From positions 14,563,366 to 14,627,365 of the forward strand of contig NC_044509.1 in the NCBI RefSeq assembly GCF_902362185.1: DNA of 64,000 nucleotides. Direction: 5' to 3'. A program made the position numbers and the translations under genes. This DNA is from Chanos chanos (taxonomy: Eukaryota > Chordata > Actinopteri > Gonorynchiformes > Chanidae). Numbering within the stretch: the stretch's first letter is position 1; every line of letters begins with the position of its first letter. The notes under the pieces were generated by a model. It made no database searches. It was not told the origin of the DNA and worked only from the letters and a program-made list of their open reading frames with translations. Shown here one piece after another: positions 29,507 through 41,700 of the stretch.

Positions 29507-32500
29507 TTATAATTCATCTCCTATATGGTTTTCTGCTTTATCGTTCTCGGATGTCTCTGGAAATTGGAAAGAGAAAAAGTATTACACACATATTTATACA
29601 CACTTTTTTTACATTTTTGACTGCAAATTTAATATTCATAATTCACAGTAAATACAGAAAATTATAGTAAATAATGCAGTCATTTTCAGCAAATTACTAA
29701 GGAGAGCAGCCAGATGAGAATATGGAGTTAGTCATAATGCGTCATAAAAGTGTTAGTCATAATGGATATTTTCACATACAAAATTAGTGCATTTCTTGAA
29801 AGCAAAATTCAGTTCAGTTATGTCCCTTTAAGATGAGTGAGATGACGCATACCTGTGCTTTCATCAGTCGGCTTTGGCTGGCTCTCCGATTCAGATTCTC
29901 CTCCTGTATTCTCCACAGTGGGGGGCTCTTGCGCTGGCTTCACCTCCTCACCATCAACTGCAATTTAAAAAAAAAAAAAAAAAAAAACATTTTTCATACG
30001 TTTGCTGTTGGTAGCGAAAGGAGCTTGACGTCACTCTGAGGCACCGGAACACGTCGTTCATTTTCACCTTTATCCGTCGACTCGTCCTTGGGAGGAATGA
30101 CTTTCTCCGAGTCCGCCGAGCTGCTGTTGCCTTTGCTGCCCTCTGTGTTGGTGGAGTTCTTGTCCTTGGCCTTGGGTTTAGTCTTCGGTTTAGTGAACTT
30201 GGCCTTGTTCAGGAGGTAGTTGACCTCGCGTTCTAAGAGAGAAATCTTGGACTCGATATCTTTCGACAGCAGAACCGGTTTCTCTGTGGGAGAGCGTTTC
30301 TCTTGCTCAGCCACCGTGTCGTTTTTCCACGTCTAGAAAAAGGTCACAGAAGGTCAAACACGTTGAATAAATTTACAAATAAATCCGGTGCCAAATGGTA
30401 CAATAAACACAATGTACAAAATGAATGATCTGCACAGTAGACGGAGTCATTACGTACCATGGTCTCGTTAATAACTTTTTCCAAAGTCTTCATCTCTACC
30501 TCGGTAAATATTTGATCGTCCTCTGGAAGGAGTTTCATACTTCTGTGTGGAGGGAAAAAAAAAACCATTTGGCAACCATAATGTTTTTCCAAATTCTACG
30601 ATTTGTTCACAGTGTGCAGATGTGATTCCAGTTATATCATGTTAGATCAGTTCTTTCACAGAAGACACATGCATCCATGTAATTTGCAACAGACTTTATT
30701 AGCAAATCTTTCGGACAGATTATATAGAGACAGTTTGGGGGTGGGGCAACAAAACAGGTCTATACATTTTTCTGAGAAAGCTGTTTTGGTTAGTAGCCTG
30801 TGTGAGGACATTTCTACCTGATCATTCTGCAGACATTCTTATTGAGAGCAATCAACATAAGCACATGCAGTTAACTGGTTAAATAACATAGCCCAGGTTC
30901 CGACAGGTACAAAACTCCTGAGGGGAGTGATTGTAACACAAAGTAACACTCAGCGCCGATGCTACGGTGCAAAGCCGTACAAGAAATAGCGAGCTGTAGC
31001 ATAATACCACAAAGACTCATGCAATCATGCACCGAACGACTGACAGCGACAATACGCAGCACAAGCTAGCAAACGCATGGCGTTCCGTTGCACTGAAGTG
31101 ACATGAACTCACTTGAGGAAGACAGTGGAGTGGTTGAGCATGCTGTCCAGGGCTGCCAGTCTATCAGGCCACTTCTTACGTTCCTCCACCCTGAAGAACA
31201 TGGACTTACACAGCTTCTTAAGCTCCGACAACTTCTCCTTCAGCTCCTTGGTGTTTGCCGAGTACCCCTCCTCGTCCATCCAGTTGGACGCCTCGCTCAG
31301 CTTCCCGGAGATCTCCTCTTTCTCCTCCTCGGTCACTACTGCCTGGTACTCCTCCTGGTACAGCTTGTCCTGAGAGGAGAAAAAAAAAGAAAAGTAGTCA
31401 CAAGACTCATACAAATCACAACAATAACGGGAGGGTGGGAATGTTTTTACCTGTGTTTCGAAGATGAACGCTTCCAAGCTGTTGAGGGCTTTCTCCCTTT
31501 CTTGTTTCTCCAGATCACGATTAGTGAGATCCTGCAGCCTGATTTGGAGGAGGATCGGTCAATATTTGCTCTGGCCATGTTATTAACACCATACACCCCG
31601 AATTTCACAAGATAAAGAGCGCAACGTAAGAGATTCTTACTTCTTTTTGGAGACGTCGATATCCTCAGGGCTCGGATTAGGGACGTCATTAACCTCAAGC
31701 TGCACCCCTATTTCTTCAGATATCTTACTCTTTTTCTGGGATTTGGCTTTCTTGTCTGATGCCTCTTTATCCTCTTTATCTTCCTTATCCCCCGTTTTTC
31801 CGCCATCGTCTGTCTTCTCAGGCTTCGCCTCCTTTTCTCCCTAAACGATAAGAGCCGAGGGAGAAAAAAGAAGAAAAAAAAAACGGTCACTGAATGCCAA
31901 GAAGTCGCTTGAAGCAGTTACGGACATTATCCGCTGTACAGTCATTAAGTTTAACCTTAAGTCAGAACCTCACCTGGGCCTCCGCTTTGCTGTCGGACCC
32001 GTCTTCACCTGCTTTCTTCTCCTCAGGCTCACCTTCTGGCTTCTCGTCTTGCTTCTCACTGGCAGACTCACCTTTCTCTGTCTGTTCATCTTTACTTGCC
32101 TCTGGTGGAACCTCCTCTTCATCCTAAATGGCATTTTCAAAGAATATGATCAACACAAAGTGAATTCATTATGCTTTTGTCATGTTCTACTGTCACTGAT
32201 AGAGTAAGATATATATACACACACACACACATATATATTTATGACGTGAATAATTAAAACTTAATTTGAAAAGATTAACACAAAATTACCTGAACCGGCT
32301 CTGTTGCATTTTGGGCAGGCTCTGAGCTTCCACCTCCAAAGAGGCTTGATATTGTGTTTCCAAGTTCTTTTATCAAAAGAGAGACATTTTCAAACACGTT
32401 AAAAAATTAACATCTCACTTTAAACGAAGCCATCGAAACTAACACAAAATAAACAAGCAAAGCAAGTGTGCAACTATCCATTAACCATGTACATAGAAAA

Positions 32501-35500
32501 AAAATTGATATTAATTAAGCAGAAAAATAAATAAATAAATAAATAATTTGATGTTTAATCCTACTTGTCAGTGTTGACTCCTCCTCTTTCTCCTCCACCA
32601 CAGTCTCAAACACAGACTCGACCTGGAATACATTCAGTCGATTAAATACAACTTTATTTAAAAAAAAAAAAACAAAAAAAACAACAACAAAAACATCTCA
32701 CCAAATCAAAGCGAGGAGTACACAAAGTAACACCAGACTGTAGGGAACTCACCCTGTCTAAAAGCAGCACTCCGCTCTCATCCATGTTAAAATGCGCCTT
32801 GATTCCCTTCGATTCAGCGTCTGCGTGTTTCTTGAAGCTCTCGCCCACTCCAGACAGCTTAACCGTTGTCAGATTTTGAGAGCCAAACACTCTGCGGAAC
32901 CAACAGATAAACTTACAAACACTTCACCAGACCAAAACCTCAGACGTCAGACGTCGAGGTTCGACGTCCACAGTCTTCCCGTTTTACCTGAGGTCTTGTT
33001 CACCGAGGAAGCTGAGGTCTCCATAGTTAATGTAGAAGACAAAGTCGCCCGTGTATCGGTTAAAGGTGATGACTTTCCGTTGGGGATAAGGAGCCATTCT
33101 CTGGAACAGAATGCGTTTGTTGTGCTTGAGGCTTTTTGTTCCATCTTCCTCCTCAGTCTCGCGACTGAATTCAACCTGAGGAGGGGGATTTGGAGGAACG
33201 TTCAGGTTAGACCCAAGCAAGCGTTAAAAAAAGCACATACTCGGTTTTGGAGTGTAGCATCCGTCGCCTGGTTACCTGAATCGGGAACACCGCGGCGTCG
33301 CGGACCAGGAAAGGTTTGACTTTGAAAGCTTTGCTGAGGGCGGCAGCTTGGTACACAGCACCCATTGCTGCAGCTTCATCAGCATTAATATTCTTGCCCA
33401 GTTCTGGTCTAAAAGTGAGGACGTGAGTGTTAAGAGGAAGGAAGAAAAATAACAGCTGCCTATGGAAATATTCCTTGTCTCAGAAATTTCTAAAGATACT
33501 CACACAGAAACGGGAAAGCCAAATTATATTATTATGGACAAAGCAAGGAGACCATTGTCTTGGTCTTCACACTTCGACAAAGCCGAATTGCAAAAAAGTC
33601 CAAATTGCTGGATTTGTATGCCAATATATTTGTCTCTGACCATTACATAGGCTGTTTATTGCAAGCGCTCTCACCTGTTCTTGACTTTAAATATCTCCTG
33701 GGTAAGAGATATCATGTACAGTACTACATAACTATTTGATATTTCTGTGACTGATTCATAAAAAAAACAAAAAAAAAACAAAAAAAAACTTACTTTCCGA
33801 CAGCTTTCAGCAGTACTTCCTGCACTTTGGGTACCCTGGTTGATCCTCCCACCAAGATGACTTGCTCAATCTCATCCTGCGTGATGAACATACCAAAAAC
33901 AAACAGGTGAGCGGCATTTCTCCCCTTTGTCATCTTGGTAGAGTGCGCATTTCAGCGCCGAGTTGGAATTCCACGGCAGAGCGATACTCACCATGGACAT
34001 CTCGGCTGAACCCAGCGCAGCCTGCACCGGCCCTGGAACTCTTTCAAACAGGTCTGCACACAGAGTCTCAAACTCAGTGCGAGTCACCTTGGCTTTGAAG
34101 TCAATGTCATCCATGAGGCCCTCAACCTACAATGCAAGTTCAAAGCGCTTTCAACAACATTTCCGTTGTCCCTGTTAGATTCTATGGGACGTTGATTCGA
34201 GTTGTTCAGAATGTTGATATTTTGATTAGTCACTCCATTCCAGAATTATATGTTAGCGATTATTGAACATATGTGGAGATGATACAGCGCTCTTTTTTGA
34301 ACAAACACAAAATACTCTGAGGAACAGCCCTAAAATGTTCCTTTATTTGTAAAATAGAAACTTGAAAATCAATATAAGCCTGGGTCTGGTCAAGCAGAGA
34401 AATGACTTGGTTTTTACTCTTACCTGAGCCGTGTGCTCTGCGTTGGCACTCAGTACAGTTTTAAGTCTTTGGGCCTCCTTGAGCAGTTTGGCCATGGCAC
34501 GGAGGTTCTCTCTTACATCTTTTTTGGATTTCTTTTGTTCATTAAAAAGCTTGGCCAGATAGTCTCTAAGCCTAAGCTCCATTTCAAATCCACCCAGAGT
34601 CCGATCAAACCTAAGCCCCACCCCCAAAAGAAAGATCGACTTTAATCTCTGTTCCACTCCACTGTGAATGCTTTAACTCAAGTTACCAAAACCAAGGGAA
34701 CTGCCCTGAACTGTTAATAACACACACGCACACACACACACAAAATTAATTCATTAATTAATTTTTAAACATTGGAGCATCCCCAAGTAAGTCAACATGC
34801 TGAAGGCAGAGACTCACCCCACTCCACGGATCTGCAGCTGTGGCTGTGTACCCATGTCTTTCGTCTTCACCGTCTGGTAAGTGACAATTGTGGCCACAGT
34901 ACTGCCAGAGCCCATATCATAAAACATCACGTTCTTCAAAACGTGAAAACAAGAGAGAGAGAAGAACAGCGGGGGGCGAACGTTACAAAAACAAGTCTGA
35001 GACCTTCGTTTTTAACTTTGGTTGAAATTTACACTAGGCCCTTGAACATGCTTTAGGTTGGATAATATGTGAGTAGTGCTTATGTAGTACCTGGGCCGTT
35101 GAGTTGATGTCCTTCCTTCTGAAGACCCCATAGTTCAAAGCTACGGCAGTATTGTCATTAATAAGCTGAAGAACCTTAAGACCTGCCATCTGGGCGGCGT
35201 TTAAGACTGCCCTACGCTCCGCTTGGTTGAAGTAGGCTGGGACGGTGATTACTGCATCTTTAATGGGCTGCTCTGCGGAGAGGAAAACAAAACATAAAAA
35301 TGGGATTTCTGGGGTAGTTTGGCAGATTTGACTAAGATTACCACTTAAACTTCAGAAATGTAGTTCAAACCTGCAAAGTCCTGAGCCAGTCCGCGAGAGT
35401 AGTTCAAAGCCATGCCTAGGATTTCCTCTGGAGAGTACTGAATTTCTCTAGATGACAAACAGACAGGCAAACAGCACTGGTTAGAGGACCACACCTTTGT

Positions 35501-36769
35501 GTTAAAAAAAAAAACAAAAAAAACCCTGCAGTCTCACAAATAAACATGGATATTTGGTAAACAAGACTCACTCTGAATATTTAAAATAAATTGTCCCCCT
35601 CTTCTCGTCTGTTTCTATTTGGTGCTCTGGGAAATATTTTTTATATTGTGCGACCTGGGGGTTATCCCCCTTCTTCCCCAGGAGGTTCTGCAGATATCTG
35701 TAAACAAATTTGGGGTTCTTCACAGACTGCAAGGGGGGAAAAAAAAAAAGGTACAGAAATGTTAAAATGATGAAGCTCTGCACTGCTAAAACAATATAAA
35801 GCAAAATTAAGAAAGAAACTATTTAGAATAGAGGGGTATTTACAGTAAGCATATGTTTATGACATGATTTCTTAAACTAAATAGAAATATTCAGCAAGCG
35901 AGCATGAAATTATATACATACCACTGCAAGAGCACCATCTCCAAAAAGTCTTTCATTTTCTTTTAAGCACACAGCTACCGGAGTTTTTCTTCTTGACTCC
36001 CTGGGGAAAACAAAAACGTAAAGGTTACTGGGAGGGATCTTGGGAAAAACAGTGAAAAAGAGTTGTGATGTTTATGCGTGTTTGTAAGACAAATTTGCAT
36101 GTGTAGTTGCAGGTTATTTTAAGCAAAAAAACTTTAAAGGTTATTTCGCTCTTAAAAATCAAATATAAGCCACAGTCATTTGAAAGATCACTTTGTAAGT
36201 GCATTTTCCAGGGAAAACTAAAATAGAATGGCCACGCATCAAACTACACAGAATGTGTTTTTCGGCCCAAAGGGAAAAAGCAAAAACAGGCTACGTTCTT
36301 ACTTGTTCAGGACAATCTCCATTGGCACACCAGGCTTGACTATAGCTATTTTCATCCATTCACTGCCCAAGTCGACAGACATGACTGCAACGGAGGCTGT
36401 GGAGACAGAGAACACCATAAGGCCAACACAACACTCAGTCTATTTTTTTAACCTCCTTTGTTATGGCGAATTTTACAGACACTAACTCTCTGAACAATAT
36501 CACACATAACTGAACAAAATGTAATGACTCTAATTTGAAATTCAATAGCAATATCAAAATACCATGATTTGTATTAAATCCTTTTAGTAAAAGGTAAATC
36601 AGTAAGTATTTCATCAGAAACTAGAACATCTAAATGGCAATAATGGGTTCATCAAAAAAGGGTACATCAAAATACAGCATTTAAAAATCACAAATTACTC
36701 ACCTGTTTGAGAAGGCAATAATGCTACAACAAGGCAACAGAATGTCCATAACGACAGTTCCCTCCTCAT
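29507..36769 (-). CDS. hyou1: HYOU1 / ORP150 (Grp170) ER chaperone, 23 coding exons
   Basis: Large Hsp70-superfamily chaperone of the ER lumen; nucleotide exchange factor for BiP and holdase, induced by ER stress and hypoxia. Twenty-three phase-consistent exons run from 36703-36769 down to 29507-29556 and total 2970 nt, 989 aa (human 999). The signal peptide is [20 protein letters not shown]. The ATPase domain begins [20 protein letters not shown] and includes [35 protein letters not shown] and [17 protein letters not shown]. The substrate domain is followed by a very acidic Lys/Glu-rich loop (exons 31974-32123 and 31641-31840), the family's long insertion. Then comes a helical domain with [17 protein letters not shown], and a low-complexity tail ending GDEL, an ER-retrieval signal of the KDEL type (human NDEL). 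A noncoding first exon ends at a donor at about 37841. The 3' UTR runs to about 28410. Confidence 0.97.
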
Positions 36770-38100
36770 CGTGACCTATAAAAATGCCAAAACAGCTCTT
36801 TTAAAAAAAAGTGTTTGACATTTATGAAACATTAATGAATGGCCAAACAAAACAATGAAACACATCAACCCTTTAATAACCACAGACCGTCTCATCATCG
36901 ATCAGTATTACAGAAACACAAGGTTCTGATTCTTTGTATCAGAATCCTGGATAGGGTTCATCGGAGTACAAATGTTTGGGACACTAAGACAGTAAATGTA
37001 CTAAACGTGTGCGCATTGGGGGAAAAAAAACAAAATCAAACATTGACTTGTGCAGAAATACTGACATTGGCTTCGCTGTCTTTCAGCCAATGTGTACAAT
37101 GCCATACGTCAACCTATGGGTGGAGACAACCGGGCTCGTTTCTCCAGGTACAGTCAGGTGCTTTGTTTAATCGCGTAACGTGAAGTAGCTTTCTAGTTAG
37201 ACCGATCCCACCCACCGGTGTGGATTCAATCTTGCACACACGTGGCATTAATTACAAAGGCAACGTTACTCTGATTAAGCATGAATAGGATGAGCATATC
37301 CTGTCAGGTCAGGTGTTACCGCAGTTATCAGATACTTCCTGACTAAAATGCTGAGACTGAGATACCTAATACTGTTAACGTGAATATAAAAGTAAAACTC
37401 ATGGCAAACGCTTCACTGTAAGCATTCTCCGTAAGATCATTAAAAATGTGGAAACTTCCAGGCTGCCTTTGGGCTGTTAGTGACGTATTAGGCTGTGGTA
37501 GAATGGTCTCAGCTGCTGTCAGTTTAGACACTATAAAACGTAAAGAGAAATCCATATTTTCTCACCAAAAACAGTTGTAAAATGGATTAATAATTCTACG
37601 TGTTGGGCATTATGTGTAGGTCTAAATTAATCAAAGAGAACAGTATGTTGCTTACTGGCTAAATGAAAAGCTAGAGCCACCAAAGCATAGCAAGGTGCTT
37701 TCTATTAGCCACAGACAATCGAGAAGTATACATACTCGCACCATGACTTTATGAACACAAACAATATTGTGCATTTGAAGTCGTAAACGCGAAGCTGAAA
37801 ATGTACAGCATGTTCTGAAATGAAATATAACGGAACTTACCTTCAGTCAGCAGAGAAGTTTAATTTGATTGTTAACAGTGAACCAGTGCCTAACACTACA
37901 GGAATTAGCAATTTTAAAAACTTGCCGTGCGTGCAATTATACACCAAGCGACTGGTTATTTCTGACGTATACTACGTGTCAGAATATTAACTAGGGACAA
38001 GAGCAAGTGAGCTATCAATGCTTTTTAGCCACACTACTAGAATAGCTTGATGTCGCTGTAGGAGTCACCGGCTTGTTCTAGCCATTGGGCCCTGAACGCG
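36770..38100. other. hyou1: hyou1 5' UTR intron and noncoding exon 1
   Basis: An acceptor (TTATAG) just upstream of the hyou1 ATG on the minus strand implies a 5' UTR intron of about 1.05 kb. Its donor GAAG/GTAAGT is at 37841-37836 (minus strand), so noncoding exon 1 starts somewhere between about 37850 and 38060. No other gene is seen in the intron. Confidence 0.65.
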
Positions 38101-38110
38101 GCGTGATCTC

Positions 38111-38272
38111 ATTGGATCCACGCAGCTCCTTGTTCCGCGAGTAAAACGTTGAACTCGTAAACGTCAAGGCTCGCCCCTTTTCCTCAAAATACTTACCAGT
38201 GATAGGTCCACGTGCTAAACCACAGCCGGAGAGGTGCGTCTTCCAAGTATTCGAGTTTTCGATTGGTCCACG
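38111..38272. promoter_or_regulatory. cluster of ERSE-II-type ER stress elements
   Basis: ERSE-II is ATTGG-N-CCACG, bound by NF-Y with ATF6 or XBP1. A perfect copy, ATTGGTCCACG, is at 38262-38272. A one-mismatch copy, ATAGGTCCACG, is at 38202-38212. A spacing variant with two bases between the halves, ATTGGATCCACG, is at 38111-38122. The cluster lies just upstream of the hyou1 first exon and about 500 bp before vps11, so hyou1 is the likely target. Orientation is not decisive for this element. Confidence 0.75.
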
Positions 38273-38775
38273 TTAAATAAATAGGCGTGGGGGTTAAAAG
38301 GCAAACAGTCTCAGTTGATGACTTCAAATTCGTGCGTCTTGTGAAGCAAGCTAACAGCGCTCACGCTGCATATGATGTAACTCAGACACAAAGTTTGACG
38401 ATAATTGTTACCAGACTGTTCTTGTTCAATCACAGCATTGTTCATTTAGGTCTTATGGTTGCCCAGTCTAAATAATCGTTTCAAAACCTATGTTAAAAGC
38501 ACGCTAAATTCAGATAGAGTAGACGGGAGTTTTCTGTCTCATATTTAATCAATTCTGTGTGATAACTTTGCACATATTTAGTTTTATGGTGACGCTTTAA
38601 CTGACTTAAAGAGCAGTTAAGCACATTCTCTGATCGGTGACATTTCCAAGTTCTTTATTTTCATTTCATTAATGTAAATTCAATCAGTTCATATACAGTC
38701 CCACGTTCCGAGAGCAAGGTTCACATGATCCGTATCACAAGTCACATGATCTTGTAAACAGGAACAAGTGACAAA

Positions 38776-41700
38776 ATGGCTGCATTTTTACAGTGGAGAC
38801 GATTTGTGTTTTTTGATAAAGAGACAGTTAAGGATCCCGGAGAAAATGGGAAAAATTTCACATTACCAGTTGGCATATCGGCTTGTGATTCAGGTCGGGG
38901 GCACATTGTTCTCGGAGATATCCTTTCATTGCTGCAGTGTATTGTAACGCTAAAATTTCTGTCATTTATCGTGAGACTTCGCTATTTTGATACTCGATAA
39001 AGATAAGTGTTATTAAGTTATGTGGGTGTTGACATAATATCTGTTTTAATTTACACAGAGACGCACTGGTTTCGCATTTTGGACATTTTGCAAACTGCAA
39101 AGATGATGCACACCCTCGTCTCTATTGCTCTTTTCTTTTTTCTTTACTTTCTATCTTTTTTCTGTCATCGTCCATTCTTCTCAGTCGTTATCTCCTAATC
39201 AAGCATTAAACTCATTAAATGATTCTTATGGGGAATCATAAATCATAGACCTGTCAAAACTGGCGTTGTTTCCTTAATTTAGACGATTCACATATGGATG
39301 GTCAGATTTGGTTTTTGACTCGGTCCTTGCAGCTGACATCTTTCCAAGCCTACAAACTCCGCGTGACTCACCTGTACCAGCTGAAACAACATAGCATTCT
39401 GGTCTCAGTAGGCCAAGATGAACCTGGAATAAATCCACTGGTAAGAACTGTGTCACTGGATGGTGAAAAGACGTGTGTGCAGATGATCTGGACCTGAAAA
39501 CTGATTACAAGACACACACTTAAACTGTGTTTTGAAAAAAAAAAATGCTTGTGCTTTAGGTAAAAGTATGGAATCTAGACAAGAGAGACAGTGGGAACCC
39601 TCTGTGTACCCGGATTTTCCCAGCCATTCCTGGAAACAAACCCACAGAAGTGTCCTGTCTGAGTGTACATGAAAACCTTAACTTCATGGCTATAGGTGTG
39701 TGGCATGTCTCATAAACTCTATTGTCTGTCTGTATCCATCTATAGGTACAACATACAATCAGCTTGGGGGGAAAAAAATGTTGTCAGGATGAGGTACCAC
39801 TGATATTATTTTCTGTGATACGATCATTATCGTTATTTGCCGTATTATCTTTTTAGGCTTTACAGATGGAAGTGTGGTGTTGACAAAAGGAGACATCACC
39901 AGGGACCGACACAGTAAAACTTTAACCCTTCACGAGGGAAACTGCCCAATCACAGGACTAGCTTTTCGTCAGGGTGGAAAGGTCACTCACTTGTTCGTCG
40001 CCACCTTAGAGAAAGTCCAGGTACTCAGCATTCTCACATTCTAAATTTGTATTTGTGTCTGGTTTTGAACTAAAGCACAAAGGATTCGGCTGTTTACTTT
40101 TTTTTTCCCTTTGCGCTGGCAGTGTTACACTCTGTCCGTGAAGGAGTACCCTCGACTGGAACTGGACACACATGGCTGTGCGCTGCGCTGTTCTGCGCTT
40201 ACGGACCCTTCCCAGGACTCCCAGTTTATCGTTGCTGGGGATGAGTGCGTGTATCTGTACCAGCCTGACGAGCGTGGGCCTTGCTTTGCCTTCGATGGAC
40301 ACAAGATCCTGGCCCACTGGCACCGGGGTTATCTTCTGCTTCTTACTCGAGATACAAAATCGCCCAACAAGTACGAGCAGCGCGCATCTGGCCCCGTTTG
40401 TGCATTGTGCCGTTTAAGTCAATCATTTTTTTAATGATCAGCTTTCTACTCTGTTTATGGAAAAAAAATCTCCTTTGTTATTTAGGCCAGATTTTGGAAG
40501 CAGGGAGACATCACCTTCGGAAAAGCAGATCTTAACGATATATGACCTGGACAACAAGTTCATCGCCTACAGTGCTACATTTGATAACGTCATTGATGTT
40601 TTAGCGGAGTGGGGCTCATTCTACATCCTTATGCATGATGGACGGATGTTCGTTTTGCAGGAGAAAGACACTCAGACCAAGCTTGAGGTGAGCTCAGCTG
40701 TGAATTTTTCTTAAAGTTCAGTGAACAGTGCAGTTCTGATGAAGCACCAGTAACCACTGTGTTTCCCTCTCTTCTCCATAGATGCTCTTTAAGAAGAACC
40801 TCTTTGTGATGGCAATCAACCTGGCCAAGAGCCAGCACTTGGATAATGATGGTCTCTCTGAGATCTTCAGGCAGTATGGAGACCATCTGTATCTCAAAGG
40901 GGATCATGATGGAGCTATTCAACAATACATTCGGTAGCATTTGCTTTGATTTTCTTTTCTTTTTTTTTCTTTTTTTTTAGTAAAATACACAAAGTTAAGC
41001 CATGGAAAATGTGTGTTTATAGTAATTCTTCACTTATTTTTAGCAGATTTGTACATTTTTATGCAATTTTCAGTGATTGATATTTTGACATTGTATGAGA
41101 TAAATCATCATAAATCATGTCTCCTTGCTATTGTTATCATTAGGAGTAATAGTTTGGGTAACTAAGACTAATTTCTATGTGTTTAGATGTGCCTTTTGTT
41201 CTCTTGAGCATCTTGTTTCTTATAAACTGTGAAAAATGTAAAAGCCTTTGCTAATTTTCAGTTGTATGAGACATTTGCTTTTGCTAGAAATATATCCGAT
41301 GCCGCCTTTGACAGTACATGTTTGCGTGGACGTCATTATAACTCTTTATTTCTGTCTTCCTCAGCACCATTGGGAAGCTCGAACCCTCCTATGTCATCCG
41401 CAAGTTCCTGGATGCGCAGAGGATCCACAACCTTACCGCGTACCTTCAGGCTCTACACAGACAGTCCCTGGCCAATGCTGACCACACTACGCTGTTGCTT
41501 AACTGTTACACCAAGCTGAAGGACAGCTCCAAGCTTGAGGAGTTCATAAAGGTCTGTGCAGCTGTGAAACTCCAGCCGTACTTTTTCCACGTCTGTGGTT
41601 TATGGCCCTAGTTTGACTCGCGTCCGTTTCTCCTTTTCCCTGCTAAACACAGAGCAGCGAGAGCGAGGTCCATTTTGATGTTGAAATAGCCATCAAGGTG

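Noticed and set aside
38287-38475. Small plus-strand open frame between hyou1 and vps11
   Set aside because: It lies in the shared promoter region, lacks conserved content, and overlaps no splice signal consistent with either gene.
38918-39291. Annotation gap or sequencing error at the end of vps11 exon 1 (no GT donor)
   Set aside because: The absence of GT is explained by the complete set of U12 AT-AC signals, so no error needs to be assumed.
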